Assembly: GCA_018400545.1 (NCBI GenBank) | Contig: JAGYLT010000127.1 | Coordinates: forward strand, 1-6,759 | Direction of reading: 5' to 3' | DNA length: 6,759 nt | Source: Bacteroidales bacterium | GTDB lineage: Bacteria; Bacteroidota; Bacteroidia; Bacteroidales; 4484-276 | Shown here: positions 1 through 6,759 of the stretch, one piece after another | Position numbering within the stretch: the stretch's first letter is position 1 | Layout of the letters: the number at the start of each line of letters is the position of its first letter | Program-made: the position numbers and the translations under genes | Notes under the pieces: generated by a model | What the model was told of the DNA's origin: nothing | The model's input: only the letters and a program-made list of their open reading frames with translations | Databases searched by the model: none

Positions 1-1335
1 TTTGCGGGTAATGCCCGTTCGGGGCAGTTGGTTACATGGCTGCTTGGAGTATTGCTCTTTTTTGATGATTATGCCAACACGCTTGTGGTCGGAAATACCA
101 TGCGTCCTGTCACCGACCGGCTTCGTGTTTCGCGCGAAAAGCTCGCCTATATAGTTGACTCAACGGCAGCGCCCATCGCCTCCGTAGCATTTGTTACTAC
201 ATGGATAGGCGCTGAATTGAGCTACATTCAGGATGGAATAAAGACTCTTGCTTTGGATGAATCGCCCTATGATGTTTTTCTCAATTCGCTGCAATATGCT
301 TTTTATCCGCTGCTGGCCATTGGTTTTGTTTTTATGATCATCTGGATGAGACGCGATTTTGGCCCGATGCACCCCGTTGAACTTGCTGCCCGAAAAGGCG
401 CGGATCAGGCCAGATCCGTCGAAAATTCAAAAACCCTGAAAGCCGGAGAGCCTGCGCCGGAGGCCGGAGTTGAACCACGCTGGTACAATGCGGTTGTGCC
501 CGTATTGGTGCTCATTTTGGGTACTATAGCAGGACTGATTATTACAGGTAGCAGAGTGTCGCCGTGGGATGCCGGGGCCTCGGCCATTGATAATCTGGCG
601 GGCATAATAGGAAGTGCTGATTCATTTAGCGCCCTCCTTTGGTCATCTTTGGCCGGAGCCGTAACAGCAGTTTTGCTTTCGGTGGTTCAGAGGTTGCTTA
701 CCTTGCGCCAAAGTATGGATGCGCTGGTAGATGGGTTTAAAACCATGATGACAGCAGTACTGATTCTTGTGCTTGCATGGTCGGTGGCGCTCATTACGGA
801 GCATTTGCGTACAGCCGAGTTTATATCATCAACATTGATCGGGTTGCAGTTTTCGCCCTATCTTATTCCGGCCCTCACTTTTGTTTTGGCGGCACTGGTG
901 GCTTTTTCCACAGGGTCGTCATGGGGCACAATGGCTATCCTATATCCTTTAATTTTGCCCGCATCATGGTTTATCGGGCAAAATGCCGGTTTGGATTACG
1001 ATGTTACCCTGGCGATTTTTCACAACGTAGTTTCGGCGGTGCTTGCCGGTTCGGTGCTTGGCGATCATTGCTCGCCCATCTCTGATACAACCATTCTGAG
1101 TTCGCTGGCCAGTTCCTGCAACCATATCAGCCATGTAAAACACAAATGCCTTATGCCCTTTACAGTTGGCGCAGTGGCTATTGTTTTGGAACCATACCTG
1201 CAAAGCCTACGGCGTATCCTCATTCCAAAGAATTTTATGGGCTATGTACTCAATTTATTTATTCTTTATTTAATAGTGAAATACATTGGTAAACAGCTAC
1301 CGGTTACTATTCTCGGTGCAGAGAAAATAAACTGA
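1..1335 (+). CDS. NhaC-family Na+/H+ antiporter, 5'-truncated by window edge
   Basis: This is an inner-membrane secondary transporter that would exchange sodium for protons. The reading frame is open from base 1 to the TGA at 1333-1335, so 444 codons are visible and the N-terminus lies outside the window. The TTG at 28 is not the start, because the preceding nine codons belong to the same protein. Family hallmarks are FFDDYANTLVVG (visible residues 20-31), STGSSWGTMAI (303-313) and GSVLGDHCSPISDTT (350-364). The last is the best conserved signature of the NhaC-like antiporter family (Pfam Na_H_antiporter), with charged Asp/His residues inside membrane segments. Several long hydrophobic stretches are visible, and a polar, probably cytoplasmic, loop covers about residues 120-155. 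It converges on the M48 protease gene, so the two are not co-transcribed. Ion specificity (Na+, Li+, or malate/lactate coupling as in some relatives) cannot be told from this fragment. No frameshift is seen. Confidence 0.9.
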   Translation, partial: FAGNARSGQLVTWLLGVLLFFDDYANTLVVGNTMRPVTDRLRVSREKLAYIVDSTAAPIASVAFVTTWIGAELSYIQDGIKTLALDESPYDVFLNSLQYAFYPLLAIGFVFMIIWMRRDFGPMHPVELAARKGADQARSVENSKTLKAGEPAPEAGVEPRWYNAVVPVLVLILGTIAGLIITGSRVSPWDAGASAIDNLAGIIGSADSFSALLWSSLAGAVTAVLLSVVQRLLTLRQSMDALVDGFKTMMTAVLILVLAWSVALITEHLRTAEFISSTLIGLQFSPYLIPALTFVLAALVAFSTGSSWGTMAILYPLILPASWFIGQNAGLDYDVTLAIFHNVVSAVLAGSVLGDHCSPISDTTILSSLASSCNHISHVKHKCLMPFTVGAVAIVLEPYLQSLRRILIPKNFMGYVLNLFILYLIVKYIGKQLPVTILGAEKIN

Positions 1336-1372
1336 GAAGTGGAGTTGAGACAAAAAAGGATTTTACGTACTG

Positions 1373-1386
1373 CAGGATTTATCCTG
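1373..1386. terminator. weak candidate hairpin between convergent genes
   Basis: The 66-bp gap between the convergent antiporter and M48 genes contains the inverted repeat CAGGAT-TT-ATCCTG, which can form a 5-bp stem with a 4-nt loop. No T-tract follows on either side, although an A6 run at 1352-1357 lies upstream and would read as a U-tract on the minus strand. It could serve as a bidirectional terminator, but the stem is short and the call rests mainly on position. Confidence 0.25.
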
Positions 1387-1401
1387 TGGTGAGAAAGCCG
1401 A

Positions 1402-2211
1402 TTAGTTTTTGTAAAACTTCAAAGCCTCGGTCATAAAGGCTCTTAAATCACTGATGCGTGTTTGCCCTGAAGGGTGAGTGCTGAGAAATTCCGGTGGCCT
1501 TTGACCGCCTGCACTTTCCATACGTTCCCAAAATTCGATGGCTTCTTCGGGGTTGTAGCCTGCCATGGCCATAAAAATCAATCCCAGTTTGTCGGCTTCG
1601 GTTTCGTGGGCGCGGGAGTAGGGGAGGCTCAAACCAACGGTTGTGCCAACCCCGTAGGCCATCATAAAAAGGTTACGTGTTTCTTCAGGTTTTTCATCAA
1701 TAGCAGCGGCAAGCGCCAGTCCGCCTGTTTGGATCAACATTGCCTGACTCATGCGTTCATTGCCGTGGCGGGCTACAGCGTGTGCAATTTCGTGCCCCAT
1801 CACTACTGCCAATCCGGCTTCGGTTTTTGTGTAGGGTAAAATGCCGGTGTAAAAAACTACCTTCCCTCCGGGCATGCACCAGGCGTTGGGGATATCGTCT
1901 TCCACCAGATTAAATTCCCAGTCGAAATCGCGTAGCCTGCTTTCCAGGCCGTTATCTTTTAAGTATTGTTCAACAGCTCCGGCAATATTATTGCCTACAT
2001 TTTTCACCATTTGGGTTTTGCGTTGATCGGTCGAGAGTTTGTTTTCCGAAAGAAACTGGCTGTAATTGGTCAGGCTCATGGCTACCAACTGCGATTCGGG
2101 AAGCAGGTTGAACTGCTGCCGTCCTGTGATAGGTACCGTTGAACATGATGTTAAAAAGATGCCAAGTGTTAGACTGGAAAAGATGAAAGCTAAAAACAAT
2201 CGCGTCCGCAT
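1402..2211 (-). CDS. M48-family zinc metalloprotease, lipoprotein
   Basis: This is a predicted envelope zinc endopeptidase of family M48 (the LoiP/YcaL/BepA-like group), probably anchored by lipid and involved in quality control of envelope proteins. The 269-residue product begins with a lipoprotein signal: a hydrophobic stretch, then LTSC with the lipidated cysteine at residue 23. The zinc site is complete. HEIAH at 140-144 supplies two histidine ligands and the catalytic Glu141, and the ETEAD motif at 203-207 supplies the third ligand Glu203. The C-terminal STHPSGQTRISDL segment (244-256) is typical of the family. Length is normal for the short single-domain form without a TPR tail. The ATG at 2209-2211 is preferred because it gives a proper signal sequence. 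It lies 12 bp downstream of the EEP gene's stop, so the two probably form one transcript driven from the divergent promoter region. The exact orthologue is not assigned. Confidence 0.93.
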   Translation of the reverse strand: MRTRLFLAFIFSSLTLGIFLTSCSTVPITGRQQFNLLPESQLVAMSLTNYSQFLSENKLSTDQRKTQMVKNVGNNIAGAVEQYLKDNGLESRLRDFDWEFNLVEDDIPNAWCMPGGKVVFYTGILPYTKTEAGLAVVMGHEIAHAVARHGNERMSQAMLIQTGGLALAAAIDEKPEETRNLFMMAYGVGTTVGLSLPYSRAHETEADKLGLIFMAMAGYNPEEAIEFWERMESAGGQRPPEFLSTHPSGQTRISDLRAFMTEALKFYKN

Positions 2212-2223
2212 AACCTTAATCTG

Positions 2224-3271
2224 TTATTTAATTTCTTTGATAAGATAGAGATACACCGGGAAGTGATCGCTGTAACCGCCCAGATAGGTGCCACCGCCAA
2301 AAGAACGCAATGGATAACCTTTGAAATTTCCTTCCTTCTGCAACATCCAGGGTTGATTAAATACATTGGCTCTGAAATATTTGAAGCTGGAATGATCATC
2401 GCCAACCAGTGCCTGAGATAGAATTATCTGGTCGAAGAGGTTCCACGAATCGCGGTAAGCCAGTGTTCAATCCCTTGCCGGAAAAGTTTTTCCATCGGGT
2501 TGTAAAGCTTTTCTCTGATAGTCGCTCAAGTTTATCACTTGTGGTTGAGTACTTTTTACCGATTTATCAACAGGGTCGTCGTTCAGGTCGCCCATAACAG
2601 CAGGTATTTTCGCCTGTGGGTCGATCGCCAGCAAAGAATCGACAATAGATCTTGTGAGCCGGCCGCCGCAATTCTCAGTGGTTCGCTGCGTTTTTTATCC
2701 CGCCATAAGCGGCGCGAGGGCCAGTGGTTCACCACAAAGTGCATCATTTCTCCATCGAGCATACCCGAAACCACCAGCTGATCGCGTGTGAAGAAATCAT
2801 CACGGCCTTCTATCTGCAACCTGTGTGTTCAGGTGGTTTCAGTGAAATATTTTGGATTACCAAAAGTGCATTGTCAACACCCCTGCGGTCGGGCCCGTCG
2901 AAATGAACGATTTGGTAGTTACGGTCTTTTATGCCCGGCTCTTTGGCAAGGTCCTCGAGTACTGATCGGTTTTCAACTTCGCAAAGCCCAAGAACGGCGG
3001 CCCCGTCAGGGGTCATTTCTGTTCCAACCTGCGAAATGACTTTGGAAAGATTGGTTAGCTTTTCGGAATACCTTTGAGAGTCCCAACGATTGCGGCCTTC
3101 GGGAGTAAACTCTCCATCACGAACTTCCGGCTGGTTGATGGTGTCAAAAAGGTTTTCGATGTTGTAAAATCCTACACAAACTAATTTATACTGTTTCTCG
3201 GATTGGGAAAAGGCTGCAATTGAATAAAGAAAAATTGCAGCAATGGTAAGCGCTTTAGAAAAATATTGCAT
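2224..3271 (-). pseudogene. secreted endonuclease/exonuclease/phosphatase family protein, multiply frameshifted
   Basis: This is an EEP-superfamily (exonuclease III/DNase I fold) metal-dependent phosphoesterase with a type I signal peptide (residues 1 to about 23, no lipobox). From the ATG at 3269-3271 the first frame gives about 137 good residues, including FYNIENLF (Asn37) and LCEVEN (Glu98), then leaves the family pattern after GVDNALL. The rest of the family is found in other frames: NPKYF, TRDQLVVSG, NHWPSR (His at 2724-2726) and RSEPLRIAAA; then LTRSIVDSLL and GDLNDDP (Asp 2587-2589, Asn 2581-2583); then DKLERLSEKS; then LYNPMEKLFRQG; then AYRDSWNLFDQIILS and YSDHFPVY (Asp 2266-2268, His 2263-2265) to TAA at 2224-2226. 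Five changes are needed, each equal to one missing base, near 2860, 2659, 2555, 2507 and 2468. Restored length is 350 aa, normal for the family. A TGA at 2829-2831 also interrupts. As written, the gene yields a roughly 150-residue product without the C-terminal active-site half. Sequencing error is the main alternative to a true pseudogene. Confidence 0.88.
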
Positions 3272-3298
3272 GAATGCTTGTTTTGAAATGATAATTTG

Positions 3299-3306
3299 CA
3301 AATGTA
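3299..3306 (-). promoter_or_regulatory. candidate Bacteroidota -7 element for the EEP-M48 unit
   Basis: The minus strand reads TACATTTG, matching the TAnnTTTG -7 consensus of Bacteroidota housekeeping promoters. It sits 27 bp upstream of the ATG at 3271. A TTG at 3301 could extend the EEP frame upstream, but it lies inside this element, so the ATG at 3271 is the better start. No convincing TTTG -33 element is found at the usual 19-21 bp spacing. Confidence 0.45.
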
Positions 3307-3364
3307 ATTGAAAAGTAAATTGTTTAGATTTACATTTTATGATTTAAGGAAATCTTAATCAATG

Positions 3365-3376
3365 TTAATTCATTAA
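3365..3376. repeat. short AT-rich palindrome in divergent promoter region
   Basis: TTAAT-TC-ATTAA is a perfect 5+5 inverted repeat ending 4 bp before the receptor's -7 element, where an operator could lie. In such AT-rich DNA a match of this size may be chance. The rest of the 188-bp gap (3272-3459) shows no further gene or strong structure. Confidence 0.2.
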
Positions 3377-3380
3377 TACC

Positions 3381-3388
3381 TACTTTTG
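3381..3388 (+). promoter_or_regulatory. candidate Bacteroidota -7 element for the receptor operon
   Basis: TACTTTTG matches TAnnTTTG. It lies 71 bp upstream of the receptor ATG, giving an AT-rich leader of about 65 nt that ends in a T-run at 3450-3456 rather than a Shine-Dalgarno sequence, as is common in Bacteroidota. The -33 TTTG is not evident at the expected spacing, so an activator or a degenerate -33 is possible. Confidence 0.5.
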
Positions 3389-3459
3389 CCGTTTAAAATC
3401 GATAAGATATTCCATACAGCTTAGTTAACTTCATTATTCGAAAATTAAATTTTTTTCTG

Positions 3460-5970
3460 ATGAATAAATTCTACTTTTTACTGATTATTTTCACACTAAG
3501 TTTTCTTTATCTCTATCCTCAGTCCGATACCACTGCTGTGGATAATGAAAGTGACTACACATTGCCTGTAGTTACTTTACAGGAAACTGATTTTGAAAGC
3601 GATGAACAATCGCAAAATATCTCCGGGCTGTTGCAGTCATCCAGAGATATCTACATCTCCACGGCCGGTTACACTTTCGGGCAAACACGCTATCGCATCA
3701 GGGGTTATGATTCCGAAAATACTTTTGTAATGATGAATGGTGTTCCGCTTAACGACCAGGAAACGGGCCGTGCCTATTGGTCGGCATGGGGTGGTTTGAA
3801 CGATATTACACGTACACAGGAAATTAGTTTTGGAATTTCCGAATCGCCTTACACCTTTGGTGGTGTTAGCGGATCAACAAACATGGATGTAAGGGCTTCG
3901 TCGCTCCGCACCGGAACGCGCCTGACCTATTCCTCAACCAATCGCGCCTACCGCAATCGACTGATGGTGACTCACAACACGGGTATGATGAGTAATGGCT
4001 GGGCTGTTGCAGTTTCAGGTTCGCGTCGCTGGGCCAACGAAGGTTATGTAGAAGGATCCTTTTACGATGCCTGGAGCTATTTTGCCTCTTTGGAGAAAAA
4101 AATCAATGATCGTCACAGTTTGGGTTTCGTGGCATTTGCCGCTCCTTCGAGCGCCGGCAGAGGCGGAGTTTCAACTCAGGAAGCTTACGATCTGGCTGGT
4201 TCGAATTACTACAACCCGAACTGGGGCTACCAAAACGGTGAAAAACGAAATGCCCGGGTGGGCAACTATAATCAGCCGCGCATGATTCTTACGCATTATT
4301 GGGAGCCCGACAGGTCAACGAAAATTACTACTTCGGTGGCGCATTTCTTCGGTCGTTATGGCTCAACGGCACTGGAATGGTATGATGCTGCCGACCCACG
4401 TCCTGATTATTACAGATACCTGCCAAGCTTTTACCGCAATGATCCTGAAAAATTCAATCAGCTATCCGAGCTTTGGCGAACTGACCAGGCAACAAGGCAG
4501 CTGGACTGGGATTTTTTCTACTTTGCCAACAGCAAAAACCTTTTCACTGTTGAAGATGCTTTTGGAATTGAAGGAAACGATGTTACGGGAAATCTCTCAA
4601 AATACCTGATCGAGGAGCGCCGCAACGATCACAATCAATGGCAATTCAACACCAATTACCGCAAAGAGCTAAACCCCAACGTGATTCTGAGTTCGGGTTT
4701 AAATTTGTCATGGTTCAAAGGCCAGACATTTAAAGTGGTAGAAGATTTATTGGGTGGCGATTTTTACATTGATGTGGATAAATTTGCCGAGCGCGACTTT
4801 TTTGATCCCAACACGGCTCAAAATGATTTGCGTAATCCCAACAGGGTACTTACAGAAGGCGACATCTTCGGATATAACTATAACTCCAACATTAACAAAT
4901 ACAGCGCTTTTGTACAGGCTGATTTTACCTATGCAAAATTCGATTATTTCGTTGCTGCCAATGTTTCATTCACCGAATTCTGGCGCACCGGAAATATGCA
5001 AAACGGCAAATTTCCGAATGAATCACTTGGGGACTCGGAAAAGCAAAACTTTACCAATTTTGGTATCAAAGGTGGCATTACTTACAAAATTACAGGGCGA
5101 CATTTTCTGGTTGCCAACGGTTTGTTCATGACCAGAGCGCCTTTCTTCAGAGATTCCTACATTTCGCCACGTACCCGCGATCACATTGTAAACGGGCTTA
5201 CCGACGAAAAAATCCTTTCGGGCGACATTAGTTATGTGCTGCGTGCGCCCAAAATTCAGGCAAGAGCAACAGCCTACTACACATCATTCGATGACCAGGT
5301 GTATGCCCGAAGCTATTACCACGAAGTGCTCCGAAGCTTTATCAATTACCAAATGACCGGAGTGAGCACATTAAACCGCGGAATTGAGTTGGGTATTGAT
5401 TACAAATTGACACCAACCATCAATCTAACCGGTGTGGCGGGCATTAACCGGCATACTTACAACTCGAGGCCTATAGCTACCATTTCACAGGATAATAACT
5501 CGGAAGTCCTTGCCGAAGGAAGGGAGATTTATCTGAAAAACTATTACGTCGGCGGAAGCCCTCAAACGGCGCTGTCGGGTGGTATTAAGTACAATTCTCC
5601 CAAATTCTGGTGGGCCGGTATCAATTTGAATTACTTTGATGATACATATCTGGAGCCCAACCCCGACCGCCGTTCTCAGGCCTCGGCCGGGATGTACACC
5701 GCTGAAGATGTCCGCCTGCTGGAGTTGATAGGGCAGGAAAAACTATCCTCGGCCTACACAGTGGATTTCTTCGGAGGAAAATCATGGCGCTTTGGCGATT
5801 ATTACCTGCTGGTAAGCCTGAATGTAAGTAACATCCTTGACGAGCAGGATTTTGCTTTTGGCGGCTTTGAACAATTCAGATACGATCCCAACGAGTTGGA
5901 AAAATTCCCACCAAAATATTTCTACCTCTATGGCAGACAATACTTTTTGAATATCAGCTTTAGATTCTAA
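3460..5970 (+). CDS. TonB-dependent outer-membrane receptor
   Basis: This is an outer-membrane, energy-coupled importer of 836 residues whose substrate is unknown. A signal peptide covers residues 1 to about 21 (hydrophobic stretch ending near LYPQS). The plug domain follows from about residue 35 to 150, with YRIRGYDSENTFVMMNGVPL (78-97) and FGGVSGSTNM (133-142), both typical of TonB receptor plugs. The remainder is rich in aromatic and alternating polar residues, as expected for a 22-strand barrel, and ends in NISFRF with the terminal aromatic used for outer-membrane insertion. The CarboxypepD_reg-like domain found at the N-terminus of many Bacteroidota receptors, including SusC types, is absent. 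No SusD-like partner follows. Instead a DUF5689 lipoprotein starts 45 bp later, probably in the same operon. The ATG at 3460 is chosen because it gives the signal peptide. Iron-siderophore, cobalamin or nucleic-acid-derived substrates cannot be distinguished from sequence alone. Confidence 0.92.
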   Translation: MNKFYFLLIIFTLSFLYLYPQSDTTAVDNESDYTLPVVTLQETDFESDEQSQNISGLLQSSRDIYISTAGYTFGQTRYRIRGYDSENTFVMMNGVPLNDQETGRAYWSAWGGLNDITRTQEISFGISESPYTFGGVSGSTNMDVRASSLRTGTRLTYSSTNRAYRNRLMVTHNTGMMSNGWAVAVSGSRRWANEGYVEGSFYDAWSYFASLEKKINDRHSLGFVAFAAPSSAGRGGVSTQEAYDLAGSNYYNPNWGYQNGEKRNARVGNYNQPRMILTHYWEPDRSTKITTSVAHFFGRYGSTALEWYDAADPRPDYYRYLPSFYRNDPEKFNQLSELWRTDQATRQLDWDFFYFANSKNLFTVEDAFGIEGNDVTGNLSKYLIEERRNDHNQWQFNTNYRKELNPNVILSSGLNLSWFKGQTFKVVEDLLGGDFYIDVDKFAERDFFDPNTAQNDLRNPNRVLTEGDIFGYNYNSNINKYSAFVQADFTYAKFDYFVAANVSFTEFWRTGNMQNGKFPNESLGDSEKQNFTNFGIKGGITYKITGRHFLVANGLFMTRAPFFRDSYISPRTRDHIVNGLTDEKILSGDISYVLRAPKIQARATAYYTSFDDQVYARSYYHEVLRSFINYQMTGVSTLNRGIELGIDYKLTPTINLTGVAGINRHTYNSRPIATISQDNNSEVLAEGREIYLKNYYVGGSPQTALSGGIKYNSPKFWWAGINLNYFDDTYLEPNPDRRSQASAGMYTAEDVRLLELIGQEKLSSAYTVDFFGGKSWRFGDYYLLVSLNVSNILDEQDFAFGGFEQFRYDPNELEKFPPKYFYLYGRQYFLNISFRF

Positions 5971-6015
5971 TCAAAAAATAATACATTGAAAACAACAACT
6001 AATTTTAACATAATC

Positions 6016-6759
6016 ATGAGACGAACATCTTTTTATTCAACTATTGCACTCTTTATCTCAGCAATTCTCTTCATTGTATCCTGCGAAAAGCAGGAATTTG
6101 ATGCTCCTCCGGCGATGGAAATACCGGTGGGAGAGGTGTATGATCTTCAGCAATTGAAAGATTTGTACACGGGACAACCTTTTCAATTTGATACAGCAAT
6201 GTCGGTCTATGCCGTAGTTTCGGCCGACGAAACCTCGGGTAACCTCTACAGAAATATCTATGTTCAGGATGCAACCGGTGGAATAAACCTGCGGTTGAAA
6301 AATCCGGGTGGCCTTTATCAGGGTGATTCAGTGCGTATCTATCTTAAAGGGCTGATACTGGGAAATTACAGCGGCGTTATGCAGCTGGATTCTGTGGACG
6401 TTGACCGGAATATTGTTAAATTAAAAACAAATGTCACGGTTGAACCTAAAGTAGTTACCATACCCGAACTTTCAGGTGGTAACTTTACAGGGCAACTGAT
6501 TCAACTTGATGGTGTAGAGTTCAGCGCTGCCGATACAAGTCAAACCTGGTCGGATGCTATTGGATTGACAACCGTAAACAGAATTCTGAAAGACTGCGAT
6601 AACAATACTGTGATAGTACGCACCAGCGGCTATGCCAACTTCGCAGGGCAAAGCCTTCCAAATGGCAACGGAACCTTCATTGCTGTGGCCAGCCGTTTCA
6701 ACAATGATATTCAGTTATACGTAAGGAATGTAAACGAAATTCAACTCAACGGAACACGT
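6016..6759 (+). CDS. DUF5689-domain lipoprotein, 3'-truncated by window edge
   Basis: The frame starts at ATG 6016-6018 and stays open for 248 codons to the last base, so the C-terminus is outside the window. A lipoprotein signal is clear: basic MRR, a hydrophobic core, then FIVSC with the lipidated cysteine at residue 23. Acidic residues shortly after it (CEKQEFD) are compatible with export to the cell surface in Bacteroidota. The body matches my knowledge of DUF5689: VYDLQQLKDLYTG near residue 41, the core pattern SADETSGNLYRNIYVQD (about 66-82), then GDSVRIYLKGLILGNYSGVMQL. This is an OB-like beta-barrel module often found near the N-terminus of larger surface lipoproteins, in which other beta or enzymatic domains follow. 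Being 45 bp downstream of the receptor gene and on the same strand, it is probably its surface partner. Binding of nucleic acids is suggested only by the predicted fold. Confidence 0.85.
   Translation, partial: MRRTSFYSTIALFISAILFIVSCEKQEFDAPPAMEIPVGEVYDLQQLKDLYTGQPFQFDTAMSVYAVVSADETSGNLYRNIYVQDATGGINLRLKNPGGLYQGDSVRIYLKGLILGNYSGVMQLDSVDVDRNIVKLKTNVTVEPKVVTIPELSGGNFTGQLIQLDGVEFSAADTSQTWSDAIGLTTVNRILKDCDNNTVIVRTSGYANFAGQSLPNGNGTFIAVASRFNNDIQLYVRNVNEIQLNGTR

Noticed and set aside
28..30. TTG as start codon of the antiporter
   Set aside because: The frame is open to base 1 and the upstream codons fit the protein; conserved family sequence starts at once, so the gene is truncated by the window edge.
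777..1203. Alternative frames on both strands inside the antiporter gene
   Set aside because: They overlap highly conserved antiporter motifs in the main frame and resemble nothing known.
2409..3039. Several overlapping plus-strand open frames of 60-83 codons opposite the EEP gene
   Set aside because: They are antisense shadows with no recognisable family, signal or start context; the minus strand carries clear EEP motifs throughout.
2224..3271. Programmed ribosomal frameshifting as explanation of the EEP frame changes
   Set aside because: Five separate events plus a stop codon, with no shared slippery heptamer, is not credible for recoding.
3299..3301. TTG as start of the EEP protein, ten codons upstream of the ATG
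   Set aside because: It overlaps the candidate -7 element and would put a polar extension before an otherwise good signal peptide.
6071..6274. Minus-strand 67-codon frame inside the lipoprotein gene
   Set aside because: It is a shadow of the DUF5689 coding frame, rich in Pro/Arg and without any recognisable feature.
3460..6759. A SusC/SusD glycan-uptake pair
   Set aside because: The receptor lacks the usual SusC N-terminal domain and the downstream lipoprotein has DUF5689 features and no SusD-like helical or TPR pattern.

Overview
The window looks like a piece of a Bacteroidota chromosome, probably of the Bacteroidales or a related order. Supporting signs are a TonB-dependent receptor followed by a DUF5689-type lipoprotein, promoter elements of the TAnnTTTG type, AT-rich leaders without clear Shine-Dalgarno sequences, and a moderate GC content. 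There are no RNA genes, CRISPR arrays, insertion sequences or integration signatures.

Layout. Positions 1-1335 (+) carry the 3' part of an NhaC-type Na+/H+ antiporter gene cut by the window edge. It converges on a two-gene minus-strand unit. The promoter-proximal gene of that unit is a secreted endonuclease/exonuclease/phosphatase (EEP) family protein, 3271 down to 2224. Twelve bases after it comes an M48 zinc-metalloprotease lipoprotein, 2211 down to 1402. A 188-bp AT-rich region (3272-3459) separates the EEP gene from a divergent plus-strand unit: a TonB-dependent outer-membrane receptor (3460-5970), then 45 bp later a DUF5689 lipoprotein (6016 to the window end, still open).

The main anomaly is the EEP gene. 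Its 3' 600 bp cannot be read in one frame, but reading across frames recovers a full-length protein with every expected catalytic motif. Five frame changes are needed. All have the same polarity, each equivalent to one missing base, at about 2860, 2659, 2555, 2507 and 2468. Adding five bases turns 1048 nt into 1053 nt, exactly 351 codons. There is also one in-frame TGA. This is either a very young pseudogene or a patch of poor consensus sequence. All other genes in the window are intact.

Working together (inference). A secreted nuclease/phosphatase-type enzyme, an outer-membrane TonB receptor and a lipoprotein with a predicted OB-like fold, placed divergently around one promoter region, would fit an extracellular nucleic-acid or phosphoester scavenging locus. 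The sequence alone does not prove the substrate. The antiporter and the M48 protease are probably housekeeping or envelope-maintenance neighbours.
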